A stretch of DNA of 64,000 bases from Carya illinoinensis (Eukaryota > Streptophyta > Magnoliopsida > Fagales > Juglandaceae), in assembly GCF_018687715.1 (NCBI RefSeq), contig NC_056760.1, positions 7,415,501 to 7,479,500 of the forward strand, given 5' to 3'. Shown here in pieces: positions 1 to 11,389 of the stretch (the first letter of the stretch is position 1; the number at the start of each line of letters is the position of its first letter). Position numbers and translations under genes: made by a program. The notes beneath the pieces are model-generated. The model did no database searches and was not told where the DNA came from. It saw only the letters and a program-made list of their open reading frames with translations.

Positions 1-3000
1 ATATGCCTTTTTTAGACCTTGCCACTTCCAAGCCAAGGAAGTATTTGAGTTCCCCCAAATCTTTAATTGTGAACTTGTCATGTAAAAACTTTTTAAGCAA
101 TTCAATCTCTATCAAACTGTCACTAGCTAGTAGAACATCATCTACATAGACTAGGAGTGCTATAAAAGAGGATTCAGATTTCTTAATGAATAAAGAACAA
201 TCTGAATTTCCTTGAGTAAAACCATAATCAAGTAAAGCAGTGGACAGTTTTGCAAACCATTGTCTAGAGGCTTGTTTTAAACCATAAAGGCTTTTGAGAA
301 GTTTACAAACTTTGTTGTCACCTTTGACAGCCAATCCAGGGGGCAATTCCATATAAACTTCTTCATGTAGATCTCCATGTGAAAAGGCATTATTCACATC
401 TAGTTGATGAATGTGCCAGTTTTTAACTGCTGCTATAGCAAGAATTAACCGAATAAATGTGATCTTGGCTACTGGAGAGAATGTGTCAAAGAAGTCTAAG
501 CCTTCTTGTTGAGTGTAGCCTTTAGCTACTAATCTGGCTTTGTGCCTTTCTATAGTGCCATCTGCCTTGTACTTAATTCGAAATACCAATTTGCAACCTA
601 TGGTCTGTTTGTGTTGAGGAAGAGTAACAAGTTCCCAAGTTTTGTTTAACTCTAAGGCATTTAATTCATTTTGCATAGCAATTTGCCATTCAGATATTTT
701 GGCAGCTTGTTTGTAGGTTTTGGGTTCTTGTGTGGCTGAAATGGATACTAGAAAGGCTTTATGAGATGTGGATAATCGATTTGCAGAGAGAAAAGCAGAA
801 ATAAGATAGAGAGTACCTGAATTATCAGAACAACCAGCAGAAGTAGATGATTGATTTGCACTTGGAACAGTAGAAACATTACCACAATAATAATCCTGCA
901 AGAATACTGGTTTTTGTTTAATTCTTGAAGATTTTCTGAGTTGTTGTATGTTTGAGGCAGATTGGTCAGATTCATTAGTATTGGAAATCTCCTGAGCATT
1001 AGGCAAAGAAGGTGAGTCAGAATGTAGAATTGGTTCATTAGGCAAAGAGGCTAGATTCTGATCTAACTGAATGATAGTAGAGGGATTATGATCTTTTCTG
1101 GTTTGATCATGAAAGAATTATGAAGTAGAGTTGGTTGGAGGAAATAGAAAGGAGTGTGTCTCAGAATATGAAATAGGTGAAAGAGCCTTAAAGGGAAAAC
1201 TGTTTTCATAGAAAACTACATTTCTCGAAATGAATATTTTGTTTGTATTAAGGTCCATCAGCTTATAGCCTTTTATATCAGAGGGGTAACCTAAGAAAAG
1301 GCATTTTGTAGCTCTTGGATCAAATTTATGTCTATGATTTGTAAGTGTTGAGGCAAAGCAAAGACAACCAAAAACTTTAAGATTGGAGAGGTTAGGTGCT
1401 TTGTTAAAAAGCATTTCAAATGGTGTTTTATTTTTGAGAAGGGGGGTAGGAATTCTGTTTATGATGTGGGCAGCAGTCAACACACAATCACTCCAAAAAG
1501 TTAAAGGTATATTTGCTTGAAACATTAAGGCTCTGGCAGTGTTTAACAAGTGTTGATGCTTCCTCTCCACAACTCCATTTTGTTGTGGAGTTTCCACACA
1601 ACTCCTTTGATGTATAATGCCATGATCATCATAGAATTGAGTTAAAAAGAATTCTAGTCCATTGTCTGTCCTTATTGTTTTGATAAGAACACTGAATTGT
1701 GTTTCTACCATTTTATAGAAACTTTTAAGTATAGAAGAGACTTCAGATTTTGTTTTGAGCATATAAACCCAAGTACATCGTGTGAAATCATCAACTATAG
1801 TGAAAAAAAATCTGAAACCAGAATATGAAATAATACCAAAGGGACCCCATATGTCACAATGAATCAAGTCAAACATTTTATTAGAAGCAGTTTCAGATAC
1901 AGGAAAAGAAAGTTTTCTTTGCTTTGCTAAATGACATATATCACAAACATTTGTAGAATCAAGAGATATGGATGATTCTAATTGTTTAAGAGAAGGTAAT
2001 CTGGAACTAGAAACATGGCCTAATCTGTAGTGCCAAAGATCTAATTGAGTTTGAGTAATGATTGAAGCAAAAGATGGAGAATTAAATTGGGGTTGATTGC
2101 AGGTAGCAGCTTTTGTAGTAGCTTGAGATAAGTGGTAAAGTCCATGTTTCTCAAATGCAATCCCAATCATCTTCTTGGCTGATTGGTCCTGTAAAAGGCA
2201 GTAAGAATCAAAAAAGGATACAGAGAGATTAGATTCTTTTGTAAGTTTGGAAACAGATAGCAAATTGAATGAAAAACTTGGAACACATAACACATTATGT
2301 AGAAATAATGTGTTCGAGAGGCATATAGTACCAATATAAGTAGCTGGGACAGAGTTGCCATTGGGCAGATTAATAGAAGTATTAATTGGTTTAGGTGTGG
2401 AGGAGTAGAGGAGGGGTGAACAGATCATGTGATCTGTTGCACCAGTATCCAAGATCCATGAAAAATTATGCTGTGAAGCTGAAGAAACTGAATAACAAGA
2501 AGAAAACTCTATAGGGAGTAGCATTGGTTTACCAGAAAATTGAGAAGTAACGAGATTCACAGCTGGTGTAGGAGATGGATTTGAATTTGCAAGTGCTAGC
2601 AGTTTAGTAAATTCCTTAGAAGTTAAAGAAAACTTTTGATTCTCATTACTATTTTGAATGTAGACCTCTCCAGTTGAAATGGCAACATGGGCAGTAGGGA
2701 AATTTCGCCTTCCTTTAGGTCCAGTCCAACCAGGAGGGTAACCATGAAGTTGGAAACATTTTTCCACTGTATGTCCATGATATCCACAATGAGTGCAGTG
2801 CAAAGAAGACTTCTTCTGCTTGTCTTTGGAAAACTTTGACTGAACCAATGACTGATTATTCTGTTTTACTAACAAGGCATGAGTTTGGCCTACAAAATTG
2901 GTTAGTTGTCGTTGGCTTTCCTCTTGAAGTAGTAATGAAAAGACTTTGGCCATGCTTGGTAATGGAAAAACAAGAAGTAATTGACTCCTGACTGAAGCAT

Positions 3001-3616
3001 AGGAATCGTTTAACCCAACCAAGAACTTTAATACATAATCAGATTGTTGTCGAAGTAGTAAGAAGTCAAAAAGATTGCATGTACATGATGCCATCTTTCC
3101 ACAAGTGCAAGTTGGGAATGGTCTGTAGCTAACATATTCATCCCATAAGGTTTTGAAAGCATTGAAGTATCCAGTGATTGATAAAGAACCTTGAGTTATA
3201 GAACTGAGAGCTTTTTCAAGATGAAAAACTCTTGGACTATCACTTTTTAAGTATCTAGTTTTCAACTCATTCCAAAGATCAAGAGTCGAGACAATATAAA
3301 GCAAACTATTCCTTATTTCTTTAGAGATGGAATTCATTAACCAAGAAAGTACCAAATTGTTGGCACGCAACCAAGCAGTATGAAGAACTTGTTGAGTAGC
3401 AGGAGGAGCAGTAATCGAACCATTGATAAATGCCACATTGTTCTTGACAGTCAATGCTATGGTGATTGATCGACTCCATGCTATGTAATTATCTCCAACA
3501 AAGATTTCTGAGACTAGAAGAGCTCCAGGATTGTCACTTGGATGTAGATAATAGGGACTAGACGAATCATCAGAAGGATTTATGACAGAATTTGCAGAAT
3601 TTTCAGAAGGATCCAT
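1..3616 (-). pseudogene. copia gag-pol polyprotein, one in-frame stop, 3' end outside window
   Basis: The reading frame opens with ATG at 3614-3616 and runs 832 codons to a TAA at 1118-1120. The same frame then continues open to base 1. Domains in order: UBN2-type gag (residues ~30-250), CCHC zinc knuckle (CX2CX4HX4C, about residue 272), aspartic protease (DTGATDH, about residue 388), GAG-pre-integrase (LWHYRLGH, ~525), integrase core with its D, D and E positions ([22 protein letters not shown]), then, beyond the stop, reverse transcriptase with the catalytic YVDD at about 145-160. The TAA lies in the linker between integrase and RT. Whether it is a decay mutation or is read through cannot be told from sequence; decay is likelier, since copia elements normally use one uninterrupted frame. 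Confidence 0.93.
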
Positions 3617-3769
3617 TTCAGAAATCTATCCAAGAAAGAGCAAGAAAATGCAAGAAAGTGCAAGAAGGATCACTACAAAAATTCTCGAGTAGAATTTTGT
3701 AATGCAGATTTCAAGAAGAAAAAAAAATGAAAGATAAGAAGATGAATTTTGCGGAAGCAATAATATTTT
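3617..3769 (-). other. copia untranslated leader between PBS and gag
   Basis: About 150 bases, A-rich in plus sense, containing several copies of an AAGAAAGTGCAAG-like phrase near 3640-3670. No coding content. Confidence 0.6.
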
Positions 3770-3782
3770 CAATCTGATACCA
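3770..3782 (-). other. tRNA primer-binding site of the copia element
   Basis: In minus sense the first bases after the LTR read TGGTATCAGATTG. The first ten match the complement of the 3' end of initiator tRNA-Met, the usual copia primer. Confidence 0.85.
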
Positions 3783-4025
3783 TGTCAAGTTTCTGATGAA
3801 TACTTGAAGGTAAGACTCAGTGAATACAAAATAGAAACAGAGGAGATGAAGAGAAAGACTTTCACGTTATTGAATTGATGAATTAATACAACTTACAGAA
3901 TGTATTTATAGAGATAAAAGAAAATAACAGAAAAATAACTAACTTTTTATATCTTTTCCTACTTTAACCCGTGCTTCTCTAGACTTTAATTCCATTTGCT
4001 CAATTTGTGAAGCTATACTCCAACA
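3783..4025 (-). repeat. copia 5' LTR (~243 bp)
   Basis: On the minus strand the block starts TGTTGGAG and ends TTGACA directly before the primer-binding site, giving the usual TG...CA ends. A TATA box (CTATAAATA in minus sense, plus 3904-3911) sits where the U3 promoter should be. The partner LTR is not in the window, so the outer boundary rests on the TG end and the TATA position. Confidence 0.8.
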
Positions 4026-5143
4026 CTAGCTATGTCTCCCAAATGTGCAGGACATTGTAATCGTTCTTTTACAATAAATTTCTTCAAATATATATATATA
4101 TATATCCGAAGCATGTTACAATTTGTACAACTATTCTCGTACCATACATGCATGGTCTGTTGTTAATATTTTGGGGTAGGTAATGAAATTTATTAACCAG
4201 CAAGATAGTAGTTGCAATAGAGTGAATACTGATCAATAGATGACACAGGCATTCCACAACAACCATAAAAAAGGATCGGATCAACTAAGTTCTGCATGTG
4301 ATAATTAGATGTGGCATTGATGACGAAAGTTGAATGTAATTAAGATTCTATAAAGTTTGAGTTTTGTTACGTATAAGTAAATTCGTGTACCGATCTGCAT
4401 GCTACCTTCAAATTCAAAAATTAAATTGGCATCATTTTTATTAAAGTCTGATTTTTTGACCAATCACATTAAATAAATACGTATATTGATGCGCAGAATT
4501 ACTTATAATCAAATTTTTCCATTTCTCGAAGCCTGTTTTTGTTTGGAGGCGAGTTCTCACCCAAAAATTGAAAACAGGCATTAATCCAGCCTCTGCATGC
4601 GCAATAACATATGTTCCATCGACCTGCGTATAATCTATCAGATCGCTTTACCCATCATAATCTGGGAATGATTCAAGTGCAGCACGTTGCCTTTTTCCTA
4701 GCTTCTACGTCCCCGCCAACGTTTTCCCACTTTTCCTTTTTATTTTTTGTTATAACTATCACATCTCTGATCACAAGTTGCAGCGCCTTTTACATGCACC
4801 GAACTTTTTCCGATCGAGGAGGAGCATGCGTAGGCAAACACTGATCAACCCTGTCCTTCGCCAAGTTATTTATAATCTTGCGTTTGCCTGGCTAATTTAT
4901 GCAAAACTAACACACACAGTCCGAGGAATCAACAAGAACATTTATCTGGTACGTCTAACGGATTTAGGACAAGCACTTAAAACGATCGATTTGATCACTC
5001 CTATTGTATTTTTTTTGTACACAGTCAAATCCCAAGTACTCACTCCCAATTTGGCCTTGTTGTGTTACGTACACAACATTTTTGTGTCTGTAATCTGTAT
5101 GAGCTTTGTAACTAGATTGTGCAAGTTGCGTGACAAATATAAG
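4026..5143. other. intergenic, copia element to GARP gene 3' end
   Basis: AT-rich spacer with a TA dinucleotide run near 4088-4106. Open frames at 4611-4844 and 4778-5242 have no recognisable domain, signal or splice structure. I see no gene here. The right end is presumably 3'UTR of the minus-strand GARP gene. Confidence 0.6.
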
Positions 5144-7940
5144 CTAAGAGAGCGAAAGCTTAGTGCTAATTTCATGAGTTGCTGTGCCACGAGTAGTACT
5201 CTTGATCTCATCGTCGTTCCCGACCCTTTGGCTAAGTCTTAGTTGCAAGTCGGGGAGCCATTCTTTGTCCATTGACATCTTTTCTTGATTCAGCTGCATT
5301 TCAAACAGAAGTGAGTAAAATAAAAGCATGGAAGAAGAAGAAGAAGAAGAAACAATTCTTGCGGGGAAAAAAGCGGAAAGAACTTAAAAGTAGTCGTGGT
5401 TAAGTACATCGGTCAATTAAACAGTATTTCGCGAGCTAATTAAAACGTTACCTCAAGCCGAAATGGGGGCTCAAACTCGGGTTTAAAACTATTGGAATTT
5501 CTGACCAGATCATCTGAAGAGCTTGAAGGGAACTGCCTATCCTTTGTGAGGTTTCCTGCAGGCCGGTTCCATTTTTCAGTTGGCCTTGTACTGTAGGTTT
5601 CCCCAACGAACTTGGTGATGGCATTATCCCATGCAGTACTATTGGTAGGAGTACTCCTCTTCAGTTTCCATTGACTAGTACTAATCGTTTCGAATGGAGG
5701 CCATCTCTTTTCCTCAAGAAATTGGCTAGGTCTCATGGGTCCAATACCAATGTTTGTGTCCAGTACCGCATGAATTTGGTTTGGAGCTGTTGACCTGCCT
5801 GCTTGAGTTTGGAAGCCTGCTGAGCTGCTCAAACCCTTGTCTCGTCCAAGATCTTTCCAGCTCATTAGATAACTTTCCCTTCTTATGGCATGTTGATTAG
5901 TAGTCCACTGCTGCTGCCTATAATATTGTGTGTGAAAGAGAGAGCATCACGGTATGAAACAAGTTTTTACGTATATTTTTGGATTTAGAACTACAACCAA
6001 TTTCATGAAAAAACAATAGGGAAAATCTAGTTGGTTATTACTAACAGGGAATGCTGTTCCTTCAAAAAGTAAAGATATTACCGAATATTTCTCCCCTTAT
6101 CAGTATCATTATAGTACGCCACTCAATAACAAGCTGGGGAGTGAACTGGCCGAGTGGTGAATATATGCAGATGAATTCTAAGAGCTTTTCCACAATTAAT
6201 GATTAGTTACCTTGCGAAGCTAGCTTTGATGTCTAATGATGGTCGGGAGAGGGGTGACTGCAAAAGGTCATGAGCAACATTATTCCCATCAGAGTGTCTT
6301 GCAAGAACTATCCCACCATTTTCCATTCTGAAGTGTTGATGAGTCGACGTAGTACTGCCGGTTATTTGGTTCAAAATTCCTTGCATGTGATTCCTTCCTT
6401 GCAGGGGTCTGTATGTTTGACCCAGTACTGTAAGAAAAAGGCCAAGGGTGGGCATACTGTTATGAGGGAAAAATAATGCTTATTTTTCCTATCTCGATTC
6501 AATACCAACATATATATATGTAGTGACAATACAATTTAAGCACAGAAACATGCATATATATATATATATATATATATATCATGTTTTCTCATTAGTCCTA
6601 GGAGATTTTTATTTGAATATTAAGTTATCTGATCATTTTTAAATGCAATGAACTAGCTAGTAATTGGAAACTATGTATTTATAAATATATATAATGTGCA
6701 ACAGTAAATATCACGTAGAAAATGAACTAGCCGGAAAGCTTGGATCTTTTTTTTTTTTTTTTTTTAATTTTATTAATACCATGTTTTTTTCAATATCTTT
6801 CAAGCATCTCTGATTCACATATATGAAAATGAAGCTAGATTTACATATATCGCAAATAGTTGCCTTATTTAGGGCTTTTGTATGCGTGCCATTTTTTCCC
6901 TTTGGCATTCCTCCATTTTCGTAAAAATGATAAACAAATTAATAGTACTATAACTTGAATATATACGTATTGTGATTATGTTGACCTAATGTAACCGAAT
7001 TATTTAGAGTGTTTGTATAGCATGAATTAGAGAAGTTGTTGATCGATTGGTAAAATGTTATCTCCGTTAATCTTTTTATATCCAACATTAATGTTCTTTA
7101 AACGAAAATTTGGAGTAACTGATCTTTGTTAATTTCCCTAAATGATAAAGATAGCCAATTAATATATCATAAGCTAAATATGAAAAACAAAGCTTCACCT
7201 TGCCCGGCCTCGTCAAGCTTCTTACTTCTGTACATCTGAAATAAACAGTTCGAAATTAGTAAAAGAGAGAAAGCAAAAGAAAGTACTTTATAATATAAGG
7301 AAGAGAATCATGATTAATTATCCATTTACATGCAGTACCTGCAAGTGACTCTTTACGTGGGCAATACTAAGGCCTCTCACATTCATTAGCTGAAGAACTA
7401 ACTTGGGAGTTGCTCCTGCAACAATCCAGGAAGAGTATCGAATAAACAGATGGAGAAAAACACGTACATGAACTCATGTCTTATATACACAGACGAGACA
7501 AGGGAGGTATTAATTAAGAATTTCAGTCTCGGGATCAAATATATGATCAATTTATGGAAACGATCTTCTTTTTTATTTGGAAAGTCTATGGGTCGAAACT
7601 CACTCTCTTGCCCGCCGAGCCTTTCGACGGCATGAACAAAGGAGAGATGGAGCTCAGGGGTCCAACGAAGCCGAGGCATTTTGGATCTAACATATTGCCT
7701 GACTCTAGTCTTCCTTTCATTTCCTGATCCTGTACCGGAGCCGGAGGGGTCATTATCATTAGCTGAATTCCTAATATCCCTTCCTTCGGCCATACTATCA
7801 CCCACTTCGCTACAGGCTTCCTCATTCAAGTCAAACGATGAGCACCTTTGTGAAGACACTGCAGAGGCATTTTCGGCCTGTTCCTCAGTACTCCTGTCAG
7901 TACTTTTTCCATCGTCATCTATCTCTAGTCCTTCCATCAT
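5144..7940 (-). CDS. GARP (G2-like) MYB-related transcription factor with EAR repression motifs
   Basis: Six exons on the minus strand: 7940-7604, 7415-7339, 7235-7199, 6427-6211, 5917-5452 and 5293-5144. All junctions are GT..AG and in phase (1284 nt, 427 aa). The single MYB-like GARP domain spans residues ~88-150: it starts MPRLRWTPELHLSFVHAVERLGG, crosses the first two introns, and ends with the SHLQMYRSKK signature that binds DNA. Two putative repression motifs are visible: a DLN-type FDLNEEA at residues 36-42 and an LxLxL motif (LQLRL) at ~394-398 near the C-terminus. The protein is therefore probably a nuclear repressor. Family resemblance is to the Arabidopsis At1g14600/At2g40260/At2g42660 group (from memory). 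No coiled-coil MYB-CC domain is seen, which argues against the PHR subgroup. The start has an alternative ATG one codon later. A short GAA repeat lies in the last intron. Confidence 0.92.
5332..5352 (+). repeat. (GAA)n microsatellite in GARP intron 5
   Basis: Seven tandem GAA units just upstream (in gene sense) of the last exon's acceptor region. Confidence 0.8.
6546..6579. repeat. (TA)n microsatellite in GARP intron 3
   Basis: Uninterrupted AT dinucleotides between exons 3 and 4 of the GARP gene. Confidence 0.85.
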
Positions 7941-9885
7941 GGCTGGCTGCTACTTGAGTTTTCTACACACTTGAACTTCCGAAAATTGAGTTTCTTCTTG
8001 ATCAGTTGTTAGATTGCTGAAAGGAAAAAAGAGTTGAATTAATAATGTAATTTTGTTTCCATCATAATTAAATAACTAGCTAGGTTTCATGCATCAAGAG
8101 GAAAAAGAATATTTACACCTGATGCATGCTTGTTTATGTACTTTATAATTTACACGTCCTAATTGCCAAACAGGTCGATTAACATTAATTTTACATTCCT
8201 ATTAATTGTATAATTCTATATGTTAATGCCATTATATTTAGATTGGTAGACTGATCATCTGATCTAACATATATTTGCAACTATTTAAAACTAATGTTTT
8301 GATTAAGCCAAGTCTTTGATAATTGATACATATTAGAGCTAGCTAGCTAGGACATTGTTTTAGGTGATAGCTAACTTTGGGAACTTAATGCAGGAGAGTT
8401 AATGGTGTATTCTCAGATATGAGTTGTCTCATCCACCTTTATAAATGGACTTAAAAAGAATTTCAAATTAAGAGAATATTGGTATGCATTTATGTGTTTT
8501 GCATGCACAAACTAATTAGAGTGTACTATTTATTGTCTTTAATTTATATCCAGATCAGCATCCAAGCAACTGTACGTGAAGAGAACCAAAGGTCGATGCA
8601 CCGAATCCAAAGGAAAAGAAATGCCCACTCACACAATGACACAAAACGCGCATGTGTAGCCATTGACTACTGGAAATACCATGCCAAATTCGCCCAGGAA
8701 CTACTCCAGGAACTGATCTCGATCTACGAGTTCAAAAGATCATGATCAAAAGTGGGAAATTAGAAAACTACCGTTAAGAAATCATGTGTAATTGTAATAT
8801 ATATCTAGTACTTATAAATTTGCAAAGAAAATCTGATCGAAAATTAAAATTGGCCAATAATATCACGTGTTTCAGTAACATGGTGAATAAAATGAAAGAG
8901 GTTTTTTTTCGACCAACGTCCTAAATATATAATTATAAGTAGTATATATGTCGGATTTCTAATGAAACAAAATTCAAGCTAAGAGAAAATATATATTCTG
9001 GTATCAAACTGATGTTCTTGCAATTTATGTTGATCATGATCTGTGCGCGGTATTTTCATTTTGTGACCTAATCAATATTATGAGGACATCAGAATTATAA
9101 ACAACAACAAATCAAGGCTAGTTATATGAAATCTTGGTCAGTGGATGCAGTGAAAGAGAGACACATCTTTAGTAATTCTTTATATGAAATTTTGGTAATG
9201 ACATGTGATAATCACGTCAATTGCATCTTAGTTCATAGGCATGTAAAATTAATGGGTAATGACAAAGCAAATGTTTGTCTTGTTAAAACACCACTGCTAG
9301 TTAATTTGTCCTTTGATTTTTTTTTTTTTTTTTCCTTCAGAAAACGATCATTTGAACAAGAAATAAAGCAATAATTTCTGGGTAGCTGTTTAAGAACATT
9401 AGCTAACTTGGTTCTTGACCTTTCTCTACGATTATATATAAGACTTTAAATCATGAGAAAGAGGAAATTAGGAAATCCCGCGTAGTATTAGGATTCGGCC
9501 GGAAATAATCAACCAAAACTCATGAAAAAAACCCATTTTGATTCGTATGCAAGAAGGGAAACCACACAAAAAGGGAAGAACAACACCAAAGGACATTGAA
9601 AATATTCAAATTGAGCATAAGATGATCATCTTGAGTTCTTCCTTAGCATAAACTACCAAAATATAGCAACCAAATTACAGAAGGCATAGAACTTCTTTTT
9701 TTTTTTATATTGCTTTTTGTTTTCCAAATACAAACCATCGATGATGAAGATACCACAATCCTCCTTTCATGCATGTTGCCGATCAATGATATTAAACTTA
9801 CCTCTGGGCTGATCCTCGCATGCCTCCTAAACTGCAAGCTTTTTATGGGAGTTGGACGGATTGAAGTGGACTTGGTCCTTGAACA
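7941..9885. other. intergenic, upstream of GARP gene
   Basis: This is the promoter side of the minus-strand GARP gene, AT-rich with repeated AGCTAGCT-like words. A TATA-bearing block at 8429-8446 is shared with 15035-15052 and is listed separately. The open frame at 8479-8745 has no recognisable domain. A poly-T run lies at about 9318-9333. No gene is supported. Confidence 0.55.
8429..8509 (+). promoter_or_regulatory. promoter-like block, copy A of a diverged duplicated segment
   Basis: An 18-base match (TCATCCACCTTTATAAAT) with 15035-15052 contains a good plant TATA box. It is followed by AATTAAGAGAA and then TTTTGCATGCACA, which occur in the same order in the second copy. No convincing coding sequence follows either copy. 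Confidence 0.4.
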
Positions 9886-9911
9886 GTAGAGAGAGAGAGA
9901 GAGAGAGAGAG
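9886..9911 (+). repeat. (GA)n microsatellite
   Basis: About 12 GA units in intergenic DNA. Confidence 0.85.
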
Positions 9912-10178
9912 GAAAGGTTTTGTAGCCTACTTGGTTTTGTGATGTTTTTGTTTCATTCAGAGCTGAATTAAAGCGATAAAAATTATGATATTCTAAGAGT
10001 CATGGTCTTAAAAAATAAATAAAATAAAAACAAATCAACAATATTCAGATTCACCACTTGTACTCTTTAAATTGCAATAATACTCGCATTATGGATACAG
10101 ATGCTACTGGTCCCTTGAACTGTTGGAGATCATGTGACTGCTCCCAAACTTTTCTCCCTTCCCCTTCCTTTGACAGTT

Positions 10179-10179
<1 letters not shown>
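9912..10179. other. intergenic, no feature seen
   Basis: AT-rich spacer between the GA and CT microsatellites. The open frame running into the CT array is an artefact of the repeat (poly Ser-Leu). Confidence 0.5.

Positions 10180-10270
<91 letters not shown>
10180..10270 (+). repeat. (CT)45 microsatellite
   Basis: About 90 bases of perfect TC dinucleotides, the longest simple repeat in the window. Probably highly length-polymorphic. Confidence 0.97.
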
Positions 10271-10274
<4 letters not shown>

Positions 10275-11351
10275 TTATCTTAATTGTTGACCTCTGTTAG
10301 AGACTCCTACCTTTCTATTTCCAATAAAAATTTTAATTTTCATTGAGTTTAATCTCAACAAGGTTATGAGTAATGTGTGGGCCATTTCTTTCATCAACCT
10401 TTCATTTTCTTCCCACCTAAACTAAGACTTTCTGCCCATATATCAGCGCCTGTTTTCTTGTCCCCATGATGCTACTGTTGGTTTTCACAATTTGTTTTAT
10501 TTCGCATATGCTGAAATGACTTCTAATGGTTGGTCCAATTCAAAAATACAGGCTGTTGCATAAACATGCCAGAATTATGTGGGGGAGAGCGAGATCTGAA
10601 ACTAGTCAATTTTGGTGGGACTTGGGGTGCTAAAAAAATTGGCATGAATCGTTTTCGAACCTTTTCTATTCGCAAAAATAATATAATACCCACATGCATA
10701 TTGACAAATTAAATTAGCTAGCTCTCCCTAAGTACATGAATGAGCTGGGACTGAAACCTTGACTTACAAACTTTTAGACTTCCTGAAAAACAACAAGAAA
10801 GAATATGTTAAAGATTTATGTCAATACATTCCAATGATATGCTCCAAATAGAAATGGAATGCCGGGATTTTATCTAGTCAAAATACCATTGGCGCTACTC
10901 AAAGCAGAATTCTCACAAGGATCGGCAGTAAAGGAAGCAAGAATTTCGTCTTCTGACCCTAAAAGTTGCTGCTGTTTACCAAGATACTGAATTTGAGGGA
11001 AGTGAGATTATTACCTACCTATTTGACTAAGTGCCTCACAAAGCTATATAGGGGGGCAAAGTTCAATGTCTACTTTATAATTGACAGCTTTATACAACCC
11101 AGTTCGTTTCTCTAGCAGGTTCAGCTAACTAGCTGAGATTAACTTTTTAGAAATTCATGACAGTACTACAGTAGGGATATGCAGTATGACACATCATGAG
11201 TAGCTGCGTGTTTTTAAAGATGTTTTATTAATTAACACAAATTAAACTCCACCACGAGTTGAAAAGTTACTATATCAGATCAGTCGGTAGAGACGTTGGC
11301 ACGATTTGAAGGCCAAAAACAGTATGATCCAAGTCCTGAAAACAAAAAAAA

Positions 11352-11389
<38 letters not shown>

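Larger units (their letters stand above)
1..4025 (-). mobile_element. Ty1/copia LTR retrotransposon, 5' part (truncated by window edge)
   Basis: Read on the minus strand, the order is 5' LTR (4025-3783), primer-binding site, a short leader, then gag, protease, integrase and the start of reverse transcriptase. Integrase before RT is the copia order. RNase H, the polypurine tract and the 3' LTR would lie left of base 1. The LTR begins TGTTGG and the candidate flanking target-site base block is ctagc at 4026-4030, which cannot be checked because the other end is missing. The coding frame is almost intact, with one stop, so this is a fairly recent insertion. Confidence 0.95.

Noticed and set aside
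4778..5242. 154-codon plus-strand frame
   Set aside because: Overlaps the last GARP exon on the opposite strand, has no recognisable domain and no promoter or splice support.
8479..8745. 88-codon plus-strand frame after promoter-like block A
   Set aside because: No signal peptide cleavage context, no domain, and the frame after block B is not related to it.
10058..10300. 80-codon frame with poly Ser-Leu
   Set aside because: It is translation of the CT microsatellite.
11343..11385. Poly-A tract as a retroposon tail
   Set aside because: No flanking target-site duplication and no element body could be found.
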